64,000 nt of DNA from Acanthamoeba castellanii str. Neff (GCF_000313135.1 NW_004457313.1:124001-188000), one strand, 5' to 3'. Shown: positions 11,699-24,202, numbered from the stretch's first letter. Numbers and translations: made by a program. The notes: a model not told the origin generated them from the sequence alone.

Positions 11699-14600
11699 TC
11701 AGGCGCTCGTTTCGTTGCCCGACGACCCGGTTGGTTCTTGTGGCGGCAACGGCAATGGTGAGGGTTCAGGGGGTGGTGGCTGCTGCGGCTGCGGCTGCGC
11801 CTCCTCCTGCGTTTGCGCGGCACTCTGCTTTGGGGCGGCGGCCGCGTCGGTGGTGGTGCCGCTGGTCTGCGCCGCGGGGGCCCGAGCATCCCACTGCTTC
11901 TTGGCGGCCTCCCAGTTGGCCTTGCTGTCCGTCACGAGCTTGGTCCAGCTCCGCATAAAGCCCGTCTTCACCGTCCCCAGCTTCTCTCGCAGCGGAGCCA
12001 GCTCCATCTCCGCCATTTTGCTGTCGTCACCACGTCCATGCAAAATCAGCATTCGGGCGTGTGTGCGTGTGTGATTGCGTGTGTGCGATTATATGAGCGA
12101 GAGGAGACCTGGCAAGCTTCTCGGAGAGACCACTGACGCCATCGGAGATCTCGTCTAGAAGGTCCGTGGGCGCACCAGAGGGATGCCTACACGCGGAGAG
12201 GCGGGCGGCAGCGAGGTGAGTCAGGGGTAACTCACCAACGCGAGACAAACGCGCACACGAGAGGAGCTCCGGAGGAGACGTACACCGGAGCGGCGAGACT
12301 GCTCACCACGGTCCTCTTGACGCGCAGCTTCCATCGTTGATAGTTGACCGTGGACAGCCAGGCCTTGGCCCACGCGACGTTGAAATCCACCACCGGCGCT
12401 ACAGCGACACGACCAACGACCAGCGGTGAGTGGGTAGTACCGTGTGGGCAGCGGGGGGGAGGACTCCGTCGTACATAGATCGACTTCTTCGCGTTCGGTG
12501 GTGAAGATGCGGCCGACGGTGAGCAGCGACGCAAAGAACGACTCCAGGTACGACGTAAACTGGGCGCGCACCCAGTCGTCGCTTCCCTCCCAGTGCGTGC
12601 CGCCGTCGTCTACAGGGAGGGCAACCGCCGACGTGAAGTGATGTTTCGTGGGGTGCGTTAGGGCCATCAGGCGAGGCAATCCAGTGCGCACCGGATTGCG
12701 ACCGGGCGTTGGTGTGAGTCGTACCGGCGTATTGTTCGGCGCATTGGATGATGTAGTCGATGAACCGGCGATCGGATTGGGTGAGAGACAGCACCCGAGA
12801 CAGGGACTTGTTCTTGATAATCACCTGCCCCAGGTCCACCTACACCACACGGAAGAAAAACTGGGCGCGTCAGCGGCTGGTCGGGCCGCAGTGGTGAGAG
12901 AGAGAATGGTGTACGCACATGGACCGTGACGTCGGCATCGCTGACGCTGGTAAAGAACGGATTGCTGGCGGCGGCAAAGTAGGCCGGGTGTTCACGAAGG
13001 TTTCCGATCTGCCGGATGCAAATGTACAGATACAGCGGGTTCAGCTTGACAGCCACGGCTCCTGTGCTACTTAGCCTGCTTAGATACACGACACACACGA
13101 CACACAATCAGCACTCAATGAGCTTACGTTAAGCACACGTTGTCGGCAATCGATCAAGCGAGCACTAGTCACCGGCGAGGGGCCGCATCTTCCGCCTTTT
13201 GCTCGCCATCACTGTCTGCGGGCTCCGGTTGATGGTATCCTGCGTCGTCATGGTCCTCATCGTCGTCGTCGTCGGCGGGTTGGTCGTCGGATCGGTCGAC
13301 TGAGTCGAATATCTGGAGGGGCAGGCCAAAGGCCGCCCGCCTTTCGAGCGGCGAGAGTGTGGAGGCGGGCGAGGGCTCGACCCCGTCACGCACGGGCGGG
13401 GGCGACGGCGGAGGCGCGCGGCTGAGGTGCTTGCTGTGCGCGTCGCTCAGCAGGCCCGGCACCAGGCTCAGCAGCGACACGACGCAGTTGCAGATGTCCG
13501 ACACGGGGAAGGTGCCATTGAACAGCACCTTCTGCTCGAGGAGCATGAGCTTGAACAGCACCAGGAAGTCCCGCTTGAACAAGCGCACGAACTGGCCGAT
13601 GTGGAAACCTGAGAGAGGCGCCCCGCAGCTTAGAACACACGCTGCAGTATCGTCGCTGCGGCGTGCGGTGACAAGAGAGAAAAGAGGTCATTGAGGGAAC
13701 GTGTGGGCTTACCGATGTAGAACGAGGGCTCTGCGATCGGCCGGCTAAGTGGAGCGTTAAGTTGGTTGTGAACCTGGCGCGAGAATTGATGGTTAATTTG
13801 CGGAGAGGCACGAGCGAGCTAGAGAGAGGCCGACGCACGAGCGCCAGCATTTGAGTGTCTTCGAAGTTGCCCTGGTCGAAGTAGGCGCGCGTCACCAGGC
13901 TAAGGCGAGCTTGAATGGAGCCCAGCAGGGGCTGTGTGCGCGCGCGTAAGCCAAGCAAAGAGAGGGTCAACCGAAACGACCATGGCGAGAAGATGCCGGG
14001 AGCTAGACACGACTGGTGGGAATCGTACGACGTTCGTAAGTGCACAGACAGTCTTCTGGACCAGCGTGCGCGTGTAGGCTTCTGAGTTGACGTGCAACGA
14101 CTGGAGGGCACAAACAAACAAGCTCAGAGCTGAGCTGGGGAGTGCAGGTGCAGTGCAGGACCGACACAGATGAAGAGCAAAGAGCTGTCGTGGGCGCGCA
14201 CCGACACGTGGACCTGACGAAAGCAGGAAACGCCGTAGAGGAGGCCGATCTGTGGCCGCTGGCTCGGCAGAGGCGGCAGTGTGAAGTAGGAGTGGTCCTC
14301 CTCTGCGATCATCGCGATGAGCCTCTTGCCTTCGGTATGACATTGTACGTTGTACATCGTCGCCCGCCCACACGAGCGTGGTGAGTGTTGGAAGTACCTG
14401 AGCGGTGCACGCCATCGGGGAGGGCCAGGAAGGGCAGATTCTCCCAAGCCGCTGGCAGGCCGCTCTTCTCATCTCGCGGCCCATCTTCGGTCAGTGGCGG
14501 GTACACGAACTCCACCTTGTTGGCGAAGCATGTGAGCGAGACTAGACCCACCCAGTACTCCAGCATTCCCATTTCCATCTGTTGTGGGAGATTGAAGATG

Positions 14601-14713
14601 TGGGGGGATATTACCTTGGGTCCCATCTGATGGTGGAAGCCAACCACAACGATGTGCGTCACCTGAGGCGCTCCCCTTGCACGACCCACCTGCCGCACTG
14701 CCTCTTCCATCAT
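11699..14713 (-). CDS. AVL9/DENN-related late secretory pathway protein
   Basis: The N-terminal segments HIVVVGFHHQMG, VEFVYPPL and WENLPFLALPDGVHR match the start of AVL9 proteins, which have a DENN-like fold. Later exons give LLYGVSCFRQV, LVQKTVCALTNV, LVTRAYFDQGNFED and FKLMLLEQKVLFNGT, also in family order. The C-terminal half adds an acidic spacer, SLLSLVPGLLSDA, a short helical segment (LLDEISDGVSGLSEKLA) and a Pro/Gln-rich tail ending GNETSA. AVL9 acts in Golgi-to-surface transport in yeast and in cell migration in animals. The start MMEEAVRQVG was chosen because it lies just before the conserved block; an in-frame upstream start near 14818 would overlap the divergent promoter. Many short introns are present. 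Confidence 0.82.
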
Positions 14714-14846
14714 CCTCGCGCTGTCTTCTTGTTGTGCGGCTTGGTCGACAGCTAATTCTTTTCCTTTAGTTTCTTGGCTGGATTGGCGCAATCTCAGACA
14801 TCGTGTTGCCGTCGTCACGAGAGAAGAAGCAGCAAATTTTGCCGAG
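14714..14846. promoter_or_regulatory. Compact bidirectional promoter, AVL9-like gene/PEMT gene
   Basis: Only 133 bp separate the two divergent start codons, so both core promoters must overlap or abut. The segment is pyrimidine-rich (TTCTTTTCCTTTAGTTTCTTGG near 14758-14775), resembling an initiator/pyrimidine tract. No TATA box is evident. Confidence 0.5.
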
Positions 14847-15900
14847 ATGAGCGAGGTCTCTACAAATTTCTTGGACTATGTCGACTACACCAAGCCGTCG
14901 TTCCTGCACGCGCTGGTGTGCATCGTGATCGCCCCGATCATTTGGAACACCATCGCTCGGCTCGAGTTCTACACGCGCTTCCTCACTAAGATCACCACCT
15001 CGCCCTACGTCGGGTGCTACCTGCTGGCCCTCTGGATCTTTTCCTTCTCGCTCTACCGCGATTTCCTGTACATTGCCTCCCCACCCCTGTGCAGCTGATT
15101 TCCGATTTTCCGGCCTCACACCTTGCTGCCTATCTCCGAATTCTTGATCCATCCAGCTTCGGCAAGGCCCTTGATGAGCAGGCCACGCACCCCGAGCTTC
15201 AGAGCGACCTGATCAGGGGCGTCGCTGCTGTTTTGTTCGTCTCCGGAACCACCTTTGTGCTCTCGTCCATGTGGGTACGCAACGGACCCTTGTCTTGTGG
15301 TCTGCGTCTCCGTGGCGACTGACCCGTTCTTGTCTGCTCTCCGATCATGCGGCAGGCGCTGGGCGTGACTGGCACGTACCTCGGCGACTACTTCGGCATT
15401 CTCATGGACAAGATGGTGACCGGCTTCCCCTTCAACATCCTGGACAACCCCATGTACATCGGCTCCACCATGTGCTTCCTCGCCCACTCGCTCTGGTACG
15501 CACCTTCCTCCACTTCCTCTCTTGCCTTCGTCTTCATCTTCTTCCTCCACTTCTCCAACCGTGTTGTTGTTTAACTCCGCATCACCATTGCGCGCGACAC
15601 AGGAGGGCGAGCCCCGCTGGTCTCGTCTTGACCGTCGTCGTGTACGCCGTCTACCGCGTCGCCCTTCTCTTCGAAGAGTACGCACCCCTTCGTCATTCAT
15701 CTCCTCTCGCGCACAACGTTTGCTTTACGTTTGACAATGCGCTGACCGAGTGTGTGCGTGTGCGGTGGCGCAGGCCGTTCACTGCCTACATCTATGCCCA
15801 GAGGGAACAGAAGCGCAAGTCGGGCAAGGCCGCTGCCGCCCCCAAGGCCCAGAAGGCCAAGCCCAAGCCCAAGAACAAGAACAAGAGCAAGAAGAACTAA
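14847..15900 (+). CDS. Phosphatidylethanolamine N-methyltransferase-type protein (PEMT, class II)
   Basis: A small multi-pass membrane protein of five exons. Hydrophobic helices include [59 protein letters not shown] and [12 protein letters not shown]. The PEMT signature is [13 protein letters not shown] followed by [14 protein letters not shown]. The enzyme transfers methyl groups from SAM to phosphatidylethanolamine in the ER or mitochondrial-associated membrane to make phosphatidylcholine. Exon 2 must start at CTTCGGCAAG near 15158, because the nearer CAG would create an immediate stop. The C-terminus is a long Lys-rich tail ([13 protein letters not shown]), unusual for the family and perhaps ER-retentive. 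Confidence 0.88.
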
Positions 15901-16033
15901 TAAGCCAAGAAGCATCAGCAGCTACGCAGGCTCGAGAGTTGAAGGAGTCATAAATGGAAACTTTTATGCTCAGAGCAGCGGCTGGTGGTACAGGGAGATC
16001 ACCGTGGTCCAAGCCTCCAGATGAAGCGCGCGC

Positions 16034-16969
16034 TTAGGAGGTGGTGATGGAGGCGATGATCTGGTAGCACGCCAGCCTCTTGCCGCTAGCGTCGTTGAGG
16101 GTGGCCTTCACCTTGAGGTCACCCTGTACATGCGAGAAGACAAAGAAGACGAAGGTGAGACACCACATGCCATGGAGGAAGAGTACGCCATGAGAAAGAA
16201 GAGGAGCATACGTCGGTGAGCCAGCTGAGGTTGGGGTTGTGGAGCTTGATGGCGACGCCGGGAGGGGGAATGGTGTAGGTAGCGGCGTTGAAGGGGCACG
16301 TGCAAGGCACTCCCCTGTTTGGGTGAAGAAGACGTGCAACGTTAACAGAAGAAGAAGAAGGAAGTAAGGTGAAGAATAGAGTTGAGAACTCGCGCGGGCG
16401 TACCACGGGGCAAGAGGGCAGTCGCTACCGTTGTGGATCTTGTCGCAGATGTTGGAGATGGTGCAGGAACCCACGTTCTCAACGCAAGGCACGTAGATCC
16501 AGGCGCCAAAGAACTTCTTGTAGATCTCGAGGCTCACGGTGTGACCCGAGCCCTCAGACACAGTCTCGCCTGACGTGGAGGAAGTACAACGATTAATATC
16601 TTTCGATTCTGCGAGATCTGTGAAGAACGATAGGAGGGCAAGCGTACTAAGGTGAACCTTAGCGGCAACGTGGGCCTCGGCGCCGAGCACGATGGGGTCG
16701 GGGTTGACCTCGAGGGCGAGGAGCACGGTGGGTCGCTGCTCGAGCCTACGCAATGCTCCTTAAAATCAGCAAAATGGCACAAATGGAAATGGAGAGATGT
16801 GAATTAATTTACCGCAGTTGGACCAGGAGAAGCTGAACGGCTCCTGGGGCGGGCTCATGGTCCTGGCGAGGTGCTGGGCAGTCTGGAGAACCGCAAGAGG
16901 CGAACGGGCGTTGGCGGACACCATCAGGGCGAGGCCCAGGAAGACGGCGAGCAGGAGGAAGTGCTTCAT
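16034..16969 (-). CDS. Secreted ML-domain (MD-2/NPC2-like) lipid-binding protein
   Basis: A clear signal peptide (MKHFLLLAVFLGLALMVSANA) leads a protein of about 190-200 residues in five or so exons. Conserved cysteines lie in IYVPCVENVGSCTISNICD and DCPLAPW, followed by VPCTCPFNAATYTIPPP and DLKVKATLNDASGKRLACY. This spacing and the PCPF-like/ACY end are typical of the ML superfamily (NPC2, GM2-activator-like and PG/PI transfer proteins). These bind sterols or phospholipids in lysosomes or outside the cell. The signal peptide fits secretion or delivery to a digestive vacuole. The particular lipid is not determinable. Confidence 0.85.
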
Positions 16970-17543
16970 CTTGGCTCAAGAAGAGGAACAGAGTGCGTCT
17001 TCGTGAGTTGTGTCCTTTTGTTGGCCCGATTTATTCGCCCTGCCAGCCAATGGCAGCGCGGCAAAAATGAAAACCGGGAAATTGTGGAGGGTCGGTTCTG
17101 TTGGCGAAACAGCAAGGGAGGAATCACCGCCGCGAGTATGACTCCTGCGCGCAGCTGCGACGTTTCGGTCGGAGAAGAACAAGCGTAGGCGCTCGTCGGC
17201 GGTCTAATGGTCCACCATCGCCTCAGTGGGTTTGTTGCTCACCGGCCGGTTCAGGGACGGCAGTTGGGCCAATTTTCGCGACTCGTTCTTTTTTAATGTC
17301 GACCCTAATGATCGACCAGTCTAGCAAGTGGTCGCCAAGGGGCGTGTCGAGTCACAACCAAGGTCCACAGGCGACCGGCTTGACAGTCCAGCGGGCGTGC
17401 GGGCCGCCCTCTCTGCCGGTTCCAGCGCTGCCCAGTGGCCCGCCAGGCATTTCCGGAATGCTTGCGCCTGGCCACCAAAACGCCGCGGTTACAACACAAA
17501 AACACAAAAACACAACAACAGCAACCCGCAGCAGGCACAAGAG
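16970..17543. promoter_or_regulatory. Divergent intergenic region
   Basis: A 574-bp head-to-head spacer between the ML-domain and F-box/ankyrin genes. A CCAAT element (CAGCCAATGGCAG) is visible near 17041-17055, about 80 bp upstream of the ML-gene start. The right half is GC-rich with an A-rich stretch (ACACAAAAACACAAAAACAC) shortly before the F-box gene start. No gene is visible. Confidence 0.45.
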
Positions 17544-20500
17544 ATGGAACTGAGCGATGATCTGCGGGGGAGCGGCCCGATGGACTTAAGGGTGTTCCGC
17601 ACGAGGACCTACGACAGGAAGGTGTTCACATCGGAAGATGAAGACGACGATTTTGACGATGACGACATGTTTAAGGAAGATGAAGACGACGATAACAACG
17701 ATGAAGGCGAGGCAGGAGAGGATGCAGATGACAAGGGGAGCGAGGACGAAGGCAGCTCCGCGGAGGAGGAAGATGACGACGATGAGGATAGCGCGGATCT
17801 ACCGTGTCTGAGCCTCAGCTCTGTATCACTCATCACGCGGGTGCGCCGAGAGGAGGGCTCCTTCTTCTCCCTCTTGCCGGCCGAGATCCGCCTCGCCATC
17901 CTCTCTTTCCTCGGCCCAAGCCAACTCGCCAAAATCAGGTACGATTTAATCGCCATTTAAATTTAAATAATGCGAAAAGCGACAAAATGAAGGGGGATTG
18001 GAATTTAAATTGTTCAATTTGGCCGCCAAGAGAAAATAATAACCCGTATTATTTTCTCACATTATTATTATTTATTCGTTTAATAATTATCTGCACTGTT
18101 GCCGCACAGAAAATAATACCCGACATGTGCGCCCAAAATAGTCCCCTGTTGCTCTGTGAGACCACTTACGACCTCACCTTGTTCGCTGTTTGTCTGTTTG
18201 CCCTTCGCTGCATAAAGGCTGGTGTCGCACCAGTGGCGCGAGCTGGCCGAGGACGACCGCCTCTGGCGGCGGCAGCACCAGGAGCGGCTTGGCGGCCCGC
18301 TCGTGCTCAAGTACAGCAAGAACCCGATCCGCAAGCAGGTCGAACGCAACAAAAAGAAGTACGTGGCAACGACCTGTCCATCTCTCCGTCGTATGTCTCG
18401 CTCACGCGCTGTCGTCGCCGCCGTGTGTGTGTGTGTGTGGTGTGGTGTGCGCGCTTGCAGAGAGATGCTCCTTCTGCGCCAGGAGCAGCGCCAGCGGAAG
18501 AAGGAGTGGGCCGAGAAGAGGAAGATGTGGGCGCGTAGGGAGAAGGCCCGGCACAAGGACAAGGACAGGGAACAGGAAAAGGAGCTCCGGAAAGAGAAGA
18601 GCAAGGAAGAGGACCGCGAAGAGCGCGAGCTGATGGTGAAGGGGTTCATCGTGTCCGTCATCGACCACGAAAAGAAGCGGCGCGCGAGTGCGGAGCAGAT
18701 CGTTCCGCCCAGCACCTCGTCGGACACCGAAGCAGAAGCGGAAGACGCTGCCAACGCGATGCACAACACCGAGGTCGCCATCAAGTACGCCATCCGCGAG
18801 GGCGTGCTGAACGAGGACGAGATCGTGATCGAGCACACGGTCAAGCGGGTCAAGGACATGGCGAGGGAGATCAAGGATGAGATCAAGACCCTCGACGAAG
18901 ACCTCCAGGTGCTGGGCATCCAGGAGAAGCAGGGCGCCGCGTCCGGCGCTCGATGGGTGGAGGGCTACTGGGCTTTCGGGCGCTACATCAAGAAGATCGC
19001 CCACGCCGCCCAGCTGAAAGGTACCACGTCTGAATCGTCTGTGTTCGTGCGGTGTGTGTGGTGTGTGAGCGCGTGCGCCTTAGGTGGTCGTTCAGCCACA
19101 CACAGTGGTGAGTGTACTGAAGGCGTGTCGACACACACAGAGACCAAAAAGCACGACGCGATGAAGAAGCACGTGGACTCGAAGCCGCCGATTATGGTCA
19201 CGCGGACCGCGGCGTCGCCACCGGTAGCGCTGCCCCCGATGCCCTACGGCCCGTATTCGCCGCCGACGCCCACGACCGTGTCCCCGCGCGTTGTTGCGGG
19301 CGAGAACATGCGCATGCGGCAGTTCAAGGCCCTCGAGGAGAAGGAAAAGAAGAAGGACAGCAAAAAGGAGAAGAAAGAGAAGAAGGAAAAGAAAGAGAAG
19401 GAGAAGAAGGAGAAGCGAGCGCGGAGCCTGTCCGACACCCGCAAGGCCCAGGAAAAGAAGTCGTCCGACAAGATCGTCGACGTCTACGGCAAGCTTAAGC
19501 GACAGCGGAGCCGCACGACGGACGACATCGAGCCGGCCGCCCAGGAGGCGCGGGAGTTGCACCGGGCGGCGGCCCAGCAGGACGACCTCAGGAAGCGAAG
19601 CGCGCTCGGCCGGGTCAGCGCCTCGCCCGCCCAGGGCGTCCATCGGCAGCGGAGCCACACGATCGATTACGAAGACCACCTCGAGCGGCAGAAGAAGGCC
19701 GAGGAAGCCGAGAAGAAAGAGAGGAAGGCGCAAGCCAAGCTCGAGAAGGAGAAGGAGAAGGCCAAGCGCAAGGAGACCGACTTCTGGGCTTTCTGGGGCA
19801 GCATCTCCCGCAGCGTCCAGGTACCTGCCTGCTATCTTTTCACTTCTCTTCTCTTCACTTTACTGCACAAATCGCGCACGCGGCTGCACTTCTGTCGCAA
19901 CGGGCTCACCACACGATTTTGGGGCAGGCGTGGATCATGATGACCGCTGCGAGCTTTGGTCACCGCAAGTTCCTCGAACGACTCTACATGAAACTCAAGG
20001 ACGAGTGCGTTTCACCCAACCCCACCCACCCGCAACACTGTAAGTAGATTGATGAGGCAGAATAGTACTTACCACTAATTATTATTGTATTTTTATTTAA
20101 TTTATTTTATTTTTGCAGTAAAACGGTGGGCAAGCTGATGGTGCCGATCTTCCATCAGCTGCTGCACGCGGCGTGCCAGCAGGGGCAGCCCGAGACGGCC
20201 GAGTTCCTCCTGCACGTGAGGCTCGACTTCCAGACCGACCGCCGCATCGCGCACTCTCCCGCGTTCAAGGTCTCCTCCCTTCTTTCCCCTCTCCCCACGA
20301 TCGTTGGCTTCGGGGCTCTCACATCGGCCATCGGGCGTGCGTAGCATATGGAGCACCAGATGCAGGTCGCGCGCTGGGACGCCTTCCGAACAGCGTCAAA
20401 GTGGGGTCACACGAAACTCATCGAGATTCTCCTCTCGCACGGCTACCAGCCCGACGAACGGGCCGTCAGGTTTGTTCACAATCCAAACGTTTTGTGATTT

Positions 20501-22567
20501 ATTCTCATGCAATTAATTTGTTGTTGTTGGACATATGTGACTACAGAGGAGCGATTGTGGGAGGACAGCTGGAGATTTTGAAGCTGCTGATCAGCTACGG
20601 TGCCGACATCAAGCCTCTCCACATGAAGCGCGCCATCTACTACCGAAACCGGGACATCGTGGCCCATCTTCTCGACCTCTTCCCTCACCTGCCCCAAGCC
20701 GAGCCCTACCTGCTCAAGATCGCCGTGTCTACGCGTGCCAATTTCAGGTGTGGTGGCCCAACCAACCAACCCAACCAACCGATCGTTTGTGGTAGCGATA
20801 GAACAGTCAGCTGACCCCTTCATCATGGTGTCTGCTGCTGGTACAGGCAAACGGAGCGCCTGCGCAACAGAACGATTCCCAAGTTTGTCGACTTTGGGAT
20901 CATTGATCTTCTCCTGGCGCATGGTGCCGACATCAACGACAACAGCGACGTCCACTACGCGCCCAGCCCCCTGCATATCGCTGCCCAGCAAGGTGCGCAC
21001 CCATTCTCCTAGTGATCGCTTACGATCACCGCTCGGCAGGAGCGTCACTCACTCTCACACTCTTCGGCGTATCGACGGCACCAGGCAACCCAAGTCTGTG
21101 TGAGTACCTGCTGGAGAAGGGCGCTGACATGCACGGCATCTTCTCGTGTCCGCCCTACGCCGTGTCGAATCCGCTGCTGCACAAGACGCGAGGCCTCGTC
21201 CTCACCCTCACGCCATTCGAGGTACGAACACCCCTTTCTGTCTTTCTTTTCGTGAATCGGGCCGCGCGGTAAGTGCTCAATTCGATGGCTCGATGGCGCG
21301 ATGCACTTGCGCAGGTGGCGGTGTACAACGGGAGGGAGAGAGCGGTGGAGTACTTCCTCGCCAAGGCCGCCTCGTCGACGCACCCGCTCACGGAGATCTC
21401 CAAGCTCTTCTGCAAGCCCGAGCCCAGGAAGCAGCCCAAGGGCGCCAACATGTTCCGGGTCGACCTCGCCTACCTGCGGTACGCCCCACACACCCCAAAT
21501 CCCCCCTGGGGGGGGGTAGCCTGTGCGCGTGCAGCGGCTGACGAGGGATTGCTCGATGATGGCGACGATGATGATTGCAGGGAAGCGATGGATGGAGCAG
21601 CAGCCGAGGCTGCCAAGGTGGTGAGCCCACGGGACAAGCCCAAGCTCACCACCATCCTGCACCAGCCCGAGGAGCTCGACCAGGTGCCCAACATCAGGAA
21701 CATCTTCAAGATCTTCAGGGCCTACCGAGTACTGCCCCCTCCCCCCTCCCCCAATCTCGCAGTTCCCCGTCACTGCAGACCACCAGTGCCGTGCGAAGGG
21801 CAATAGCACTAAGCAGATGGTCTTCCGGTGGTGCAAACGCGCAGGTCAACTTCAAGGAGATCGAAAGCCATGTGGCGGCGTACCTGCCCGCGCTCAGTCC
21901 GCTCCACCACGCGGCCAAGAATGACAATCTGGCCGGGATCCTGTCGATGCTGCTCGAGATGGGGCTCAACCGCGAGAAGCGGGACAAGAAGGGCCGGACG
22001 CCGCTACTCAAGGCCGCCCGGTTCTGTTCGGTGGAGAACATCCAGGTGCTGGTCAAGCACCAGGCCCTGGTCGACGCCATCGACTGCGAGGGCAACTCGG
22101 CCTTCCACCACCTCGTCATCGCGCTCCCGTCCATGCCCACTTTCCTCGCGGCCTCGGCGCCGATGGGCACCGGCCAGCCGCCGCGCTCGCCCACCAAGAT
22201 CCGCGCCGCGCTCGGCCACTCGTTGCCGCTCGGCTCGTCCCCGCCCGCGGCTCCTTCTTCATCGTCGTCCTCTTCTTCTTCATCGTCGTCGTCTCCTTCC
22301 GGCGGATCGGCGACCGCCTCGCAGGATCCGAATCCGGTGAAGGTCATGAACGCGATTCAGTTCTTGCTCGAGAACGGCGCCGACATCAACATGATCAACA
22401 ACCTCGACGAGACGTGCCTGGACCTGCTGGCGCGCAAGTCGAAGAAGTACTGCCCCGGCAAGAACGAGGTGGTTCTCTTCCTCAAGGCCCACGGCGCCAA
22501 GAGCGGCAAGGAGCTCGTGCACTCGGTCAAGAGCAAAAGCAAGCTGCGTGGCCTGCTCGGGCTCTAA
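17544..22567 (+). CDS. Large F-box and ankyrin-repeat protein
   Basis: The start MELSDDLRG precedes a highly acidic Asp/Glu stretch. The F-box is FFSLLPAEIRLAILSFLGP joined across a 280-bp AT-rich intron to LVSHQWRELAEDDRLWRRQ. A long Lys/Glu/Arg-rich charged region follows (18480-19800). Ankyrin repeats then occupy 19930 to the end: HQLLHAACQQGQPETAEFLL, KLIEILLSHGYQP, LEILKLLISYGADI, DLLLAHGADIND, SPLHIAAQQG, LCEYLLEKGADM, LSPLHHAAKNDNLAGIL, GRTPLLKAARFC and IQFLLENGADIN. F-box proteins recruit substrates to SCF ubiquitin ligases; ankyrin repeats would be the substrate arm. A polyserine run interrupts the last repeats. Introns number at least ten. One gene is favoured over two because the frames join throughout. 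Confidence 0.8.
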
Positions 22568-22849
22568 CCGACAGTCGGAGCTCCATTGTGACAATAATGA
22601 ATGTATAACAAGCCTGAAGCCTTGAAGAGGGTGTGGGTTTGGGTTGTTTCAGTCAGTGGTGAGTGTGAGGAGGTTGTGGTGGAAATATGGTCTGCATTGG
22701 GTCTCAGCTTGCCTTGTGAGACTGGGATGCCAGTTTGAAGAAGAGTGTAGCGCCTGCAGTGATCTATTCACCATGACCACCCACAACACCCCCAGCAAGG
22801 GGGGGGCGCTGTGACAGTTCCCCATCAAAGGTTGGCACAAAGGGGGAAG
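22568..22849. other. Lower-GC spacer left of the Tc1-like element
   Basis: The composition shifts from GC-rich exons to TG/CA-rich, less structured sequence. No credible ORF or tRNA is visible. A run of Gs occurs near 22800-22806. Confidence 0.4.
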
Positions 22850-22861
22850 TATTGAGGTTCC
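22849..22861 (+). repeat. Left terminal inverted repeat with TA duplication
   Basis: GTATTGAGGTTCC here is matched in reverse complement at 24190-24202. Bases 22850-22851 are the TA target site. Confidence 0.7.
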
Positions 22862-24199
22862 TGGAATTTGAGACCAAAAACAAAAAGTCCTACAGTTTTT
22901 GCAGTTTGGGTCTCTTTTTCCTGAATTTGGGCTTTGAGATAAAGAGAGAATTTAGGGGGCAAGTCACAGCTCTGTGGGCGCCAGTCGACCAAAATGCAAG
23001 AGACCCAAGCAGCACAAAGAGTCTCAGCTTGTTGACTCTTGTGGTAATGTATTGATTTGTCTCTCTGCCTCTGTATGAGGCATGGAGCAAGTAACAGCAC
23101 ACTCCAGCCCCCCACCCTCATTGCCACCCACCCTGGTTGCTGCCTGCCTGCATTGCTGCTCACTCTCATGGCTGCCAGCCCTCATCCCTGGTTTCCACTT
23201 GTTGCCCTTGTCACTGGTACGCCACCCTTGCTGGTAAGGGCAAGAGCACCAGTGGTGCCAGTGGCTGTTGTCCACTGCCCTTGCTGTGCTGAAGTTGCCT
23301 CCTTGAAGAGTGTTGGTATGAGGGGCTTGCTGGTGAATTCAAGACCCTCAGAGCATTGGTGGAAGAACACCATGTGCACCATGTGCATGAACCAGTCTGC
23401 GGCGTTGGAAGCGGTAACCTGTCCATCAGCACCACTGCTGACTTGGGGAAATGTGGTGCAAGGTCCAGTAGGAAGAGCTGGAAATCATTGGCATTAACAC
23501 TGCACTTGGCTTTGCCTTGAGATGTGATGAACTTGTGGTAGATGATACCAGTGCAGGCCATGGTGTGGATGTATGTGAGATTCGTTTGCTTGGGTAGGGC
23601 AGTGAGCCTGGCTGGCTCACCTCTTACAGCTCACCTGGCCAGACATGATGTGCAGGTTGAATGGGCACTTGTCAACAAAGACCAGTGGCCACCTGACAAA
23701 ATCATGGACACACTGGTTCATGTACTCTTGCCTTGCCCTGATAACATCCTCCATGTTACACTTTGCTGGGATCTTGGCCATCTCCTTGTAGGAGACATGA
23801 GTGTGCTTGATGGTTGACTTGCTGACCTTCTTGTTGAGCTCACTCTTGATGCACACCACAATCTGCTTCGTGTCAGTGTGGGGTTGAACTCAAGCCAGTT
23901 GAGGATGGCCACAAGTTCATCTCCACCCAGCACTGGTTTGTGCCCTCTCCTCTGCTTGGTCTGTGGGGAGTGTGGGTCCATGCCACTTCCTTGTGGCTCT
24001 TCCACCACCAGCATGCTGCTGCTGCTGGTACTCATTTTGGGTTCAAGTCTCAACCTATTTTGATCACCAGTCTCACCTCTTGGTCCTGTGTCCTTTCTTT
24101 CTGGGTCTTAGTCTCATTTTCTTGCTTCTCTGTCTCTGTGTTCTGGGCTGGAGTGCCTGTCCTTTTCAATTTACATGGCTTGATTTTTGGGAACCTCAA
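22852..24199 (-). mobile_element. Degenerate Tc1/mariner-type DNA transposon
   Basis: The element is bounded by inverted termini TTGAGGTTCC (22852-22861) and GGAACCTCAA (24190-24199). Each end is directly flanked by TA (22850-22851 and 24200-24201), the target duplication expected for Tc1/mariner/IS630 elements. Its length of 1348 bp is normal for the superfamily. The minus strand between the ends carries a broken DDE transposase. Only about 10-13 bp of the termini are still matched, so the copy is old. GC content is visibly below the neighbouring genes. Confidence 0.75.
23180..24035 (-). pseudogene. Broken Tc1/mariner (DDE_3-type) transposase
   Basis: Three reading-frame segments follow family order on the minus strand. 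From about 24035: GGDELVAILNWLEFNPTLTR (helix-turn-helix region). Then, in a second frame (about 23859-23617): VIRARQEYMNQCVHDFVRW followed by PLVFVDKCPFNLHIMSG, holding the first catalytic Asp. Then, in a third frame (about 23561-23400): GIIYHKFITSQGKAKCSV and DFQLFLLDLAPHFPKSAVVL, then MDR with the second Asp. The expected SPxLNPxE block with the third acidic residue is not recognisable. At least two frameshifts make it non-functional. Confidence 0.7.
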
Positions 24200-24202
24200 T
24201 AC
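24190..24202 (-). repeat. Right terminal inverted repeat with TA duplication
   Basis: GGAACCTCAATAC is the exact reverse complement of 22849-22861, with the TA target site at 24200-24201. Confidence 0.7.
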
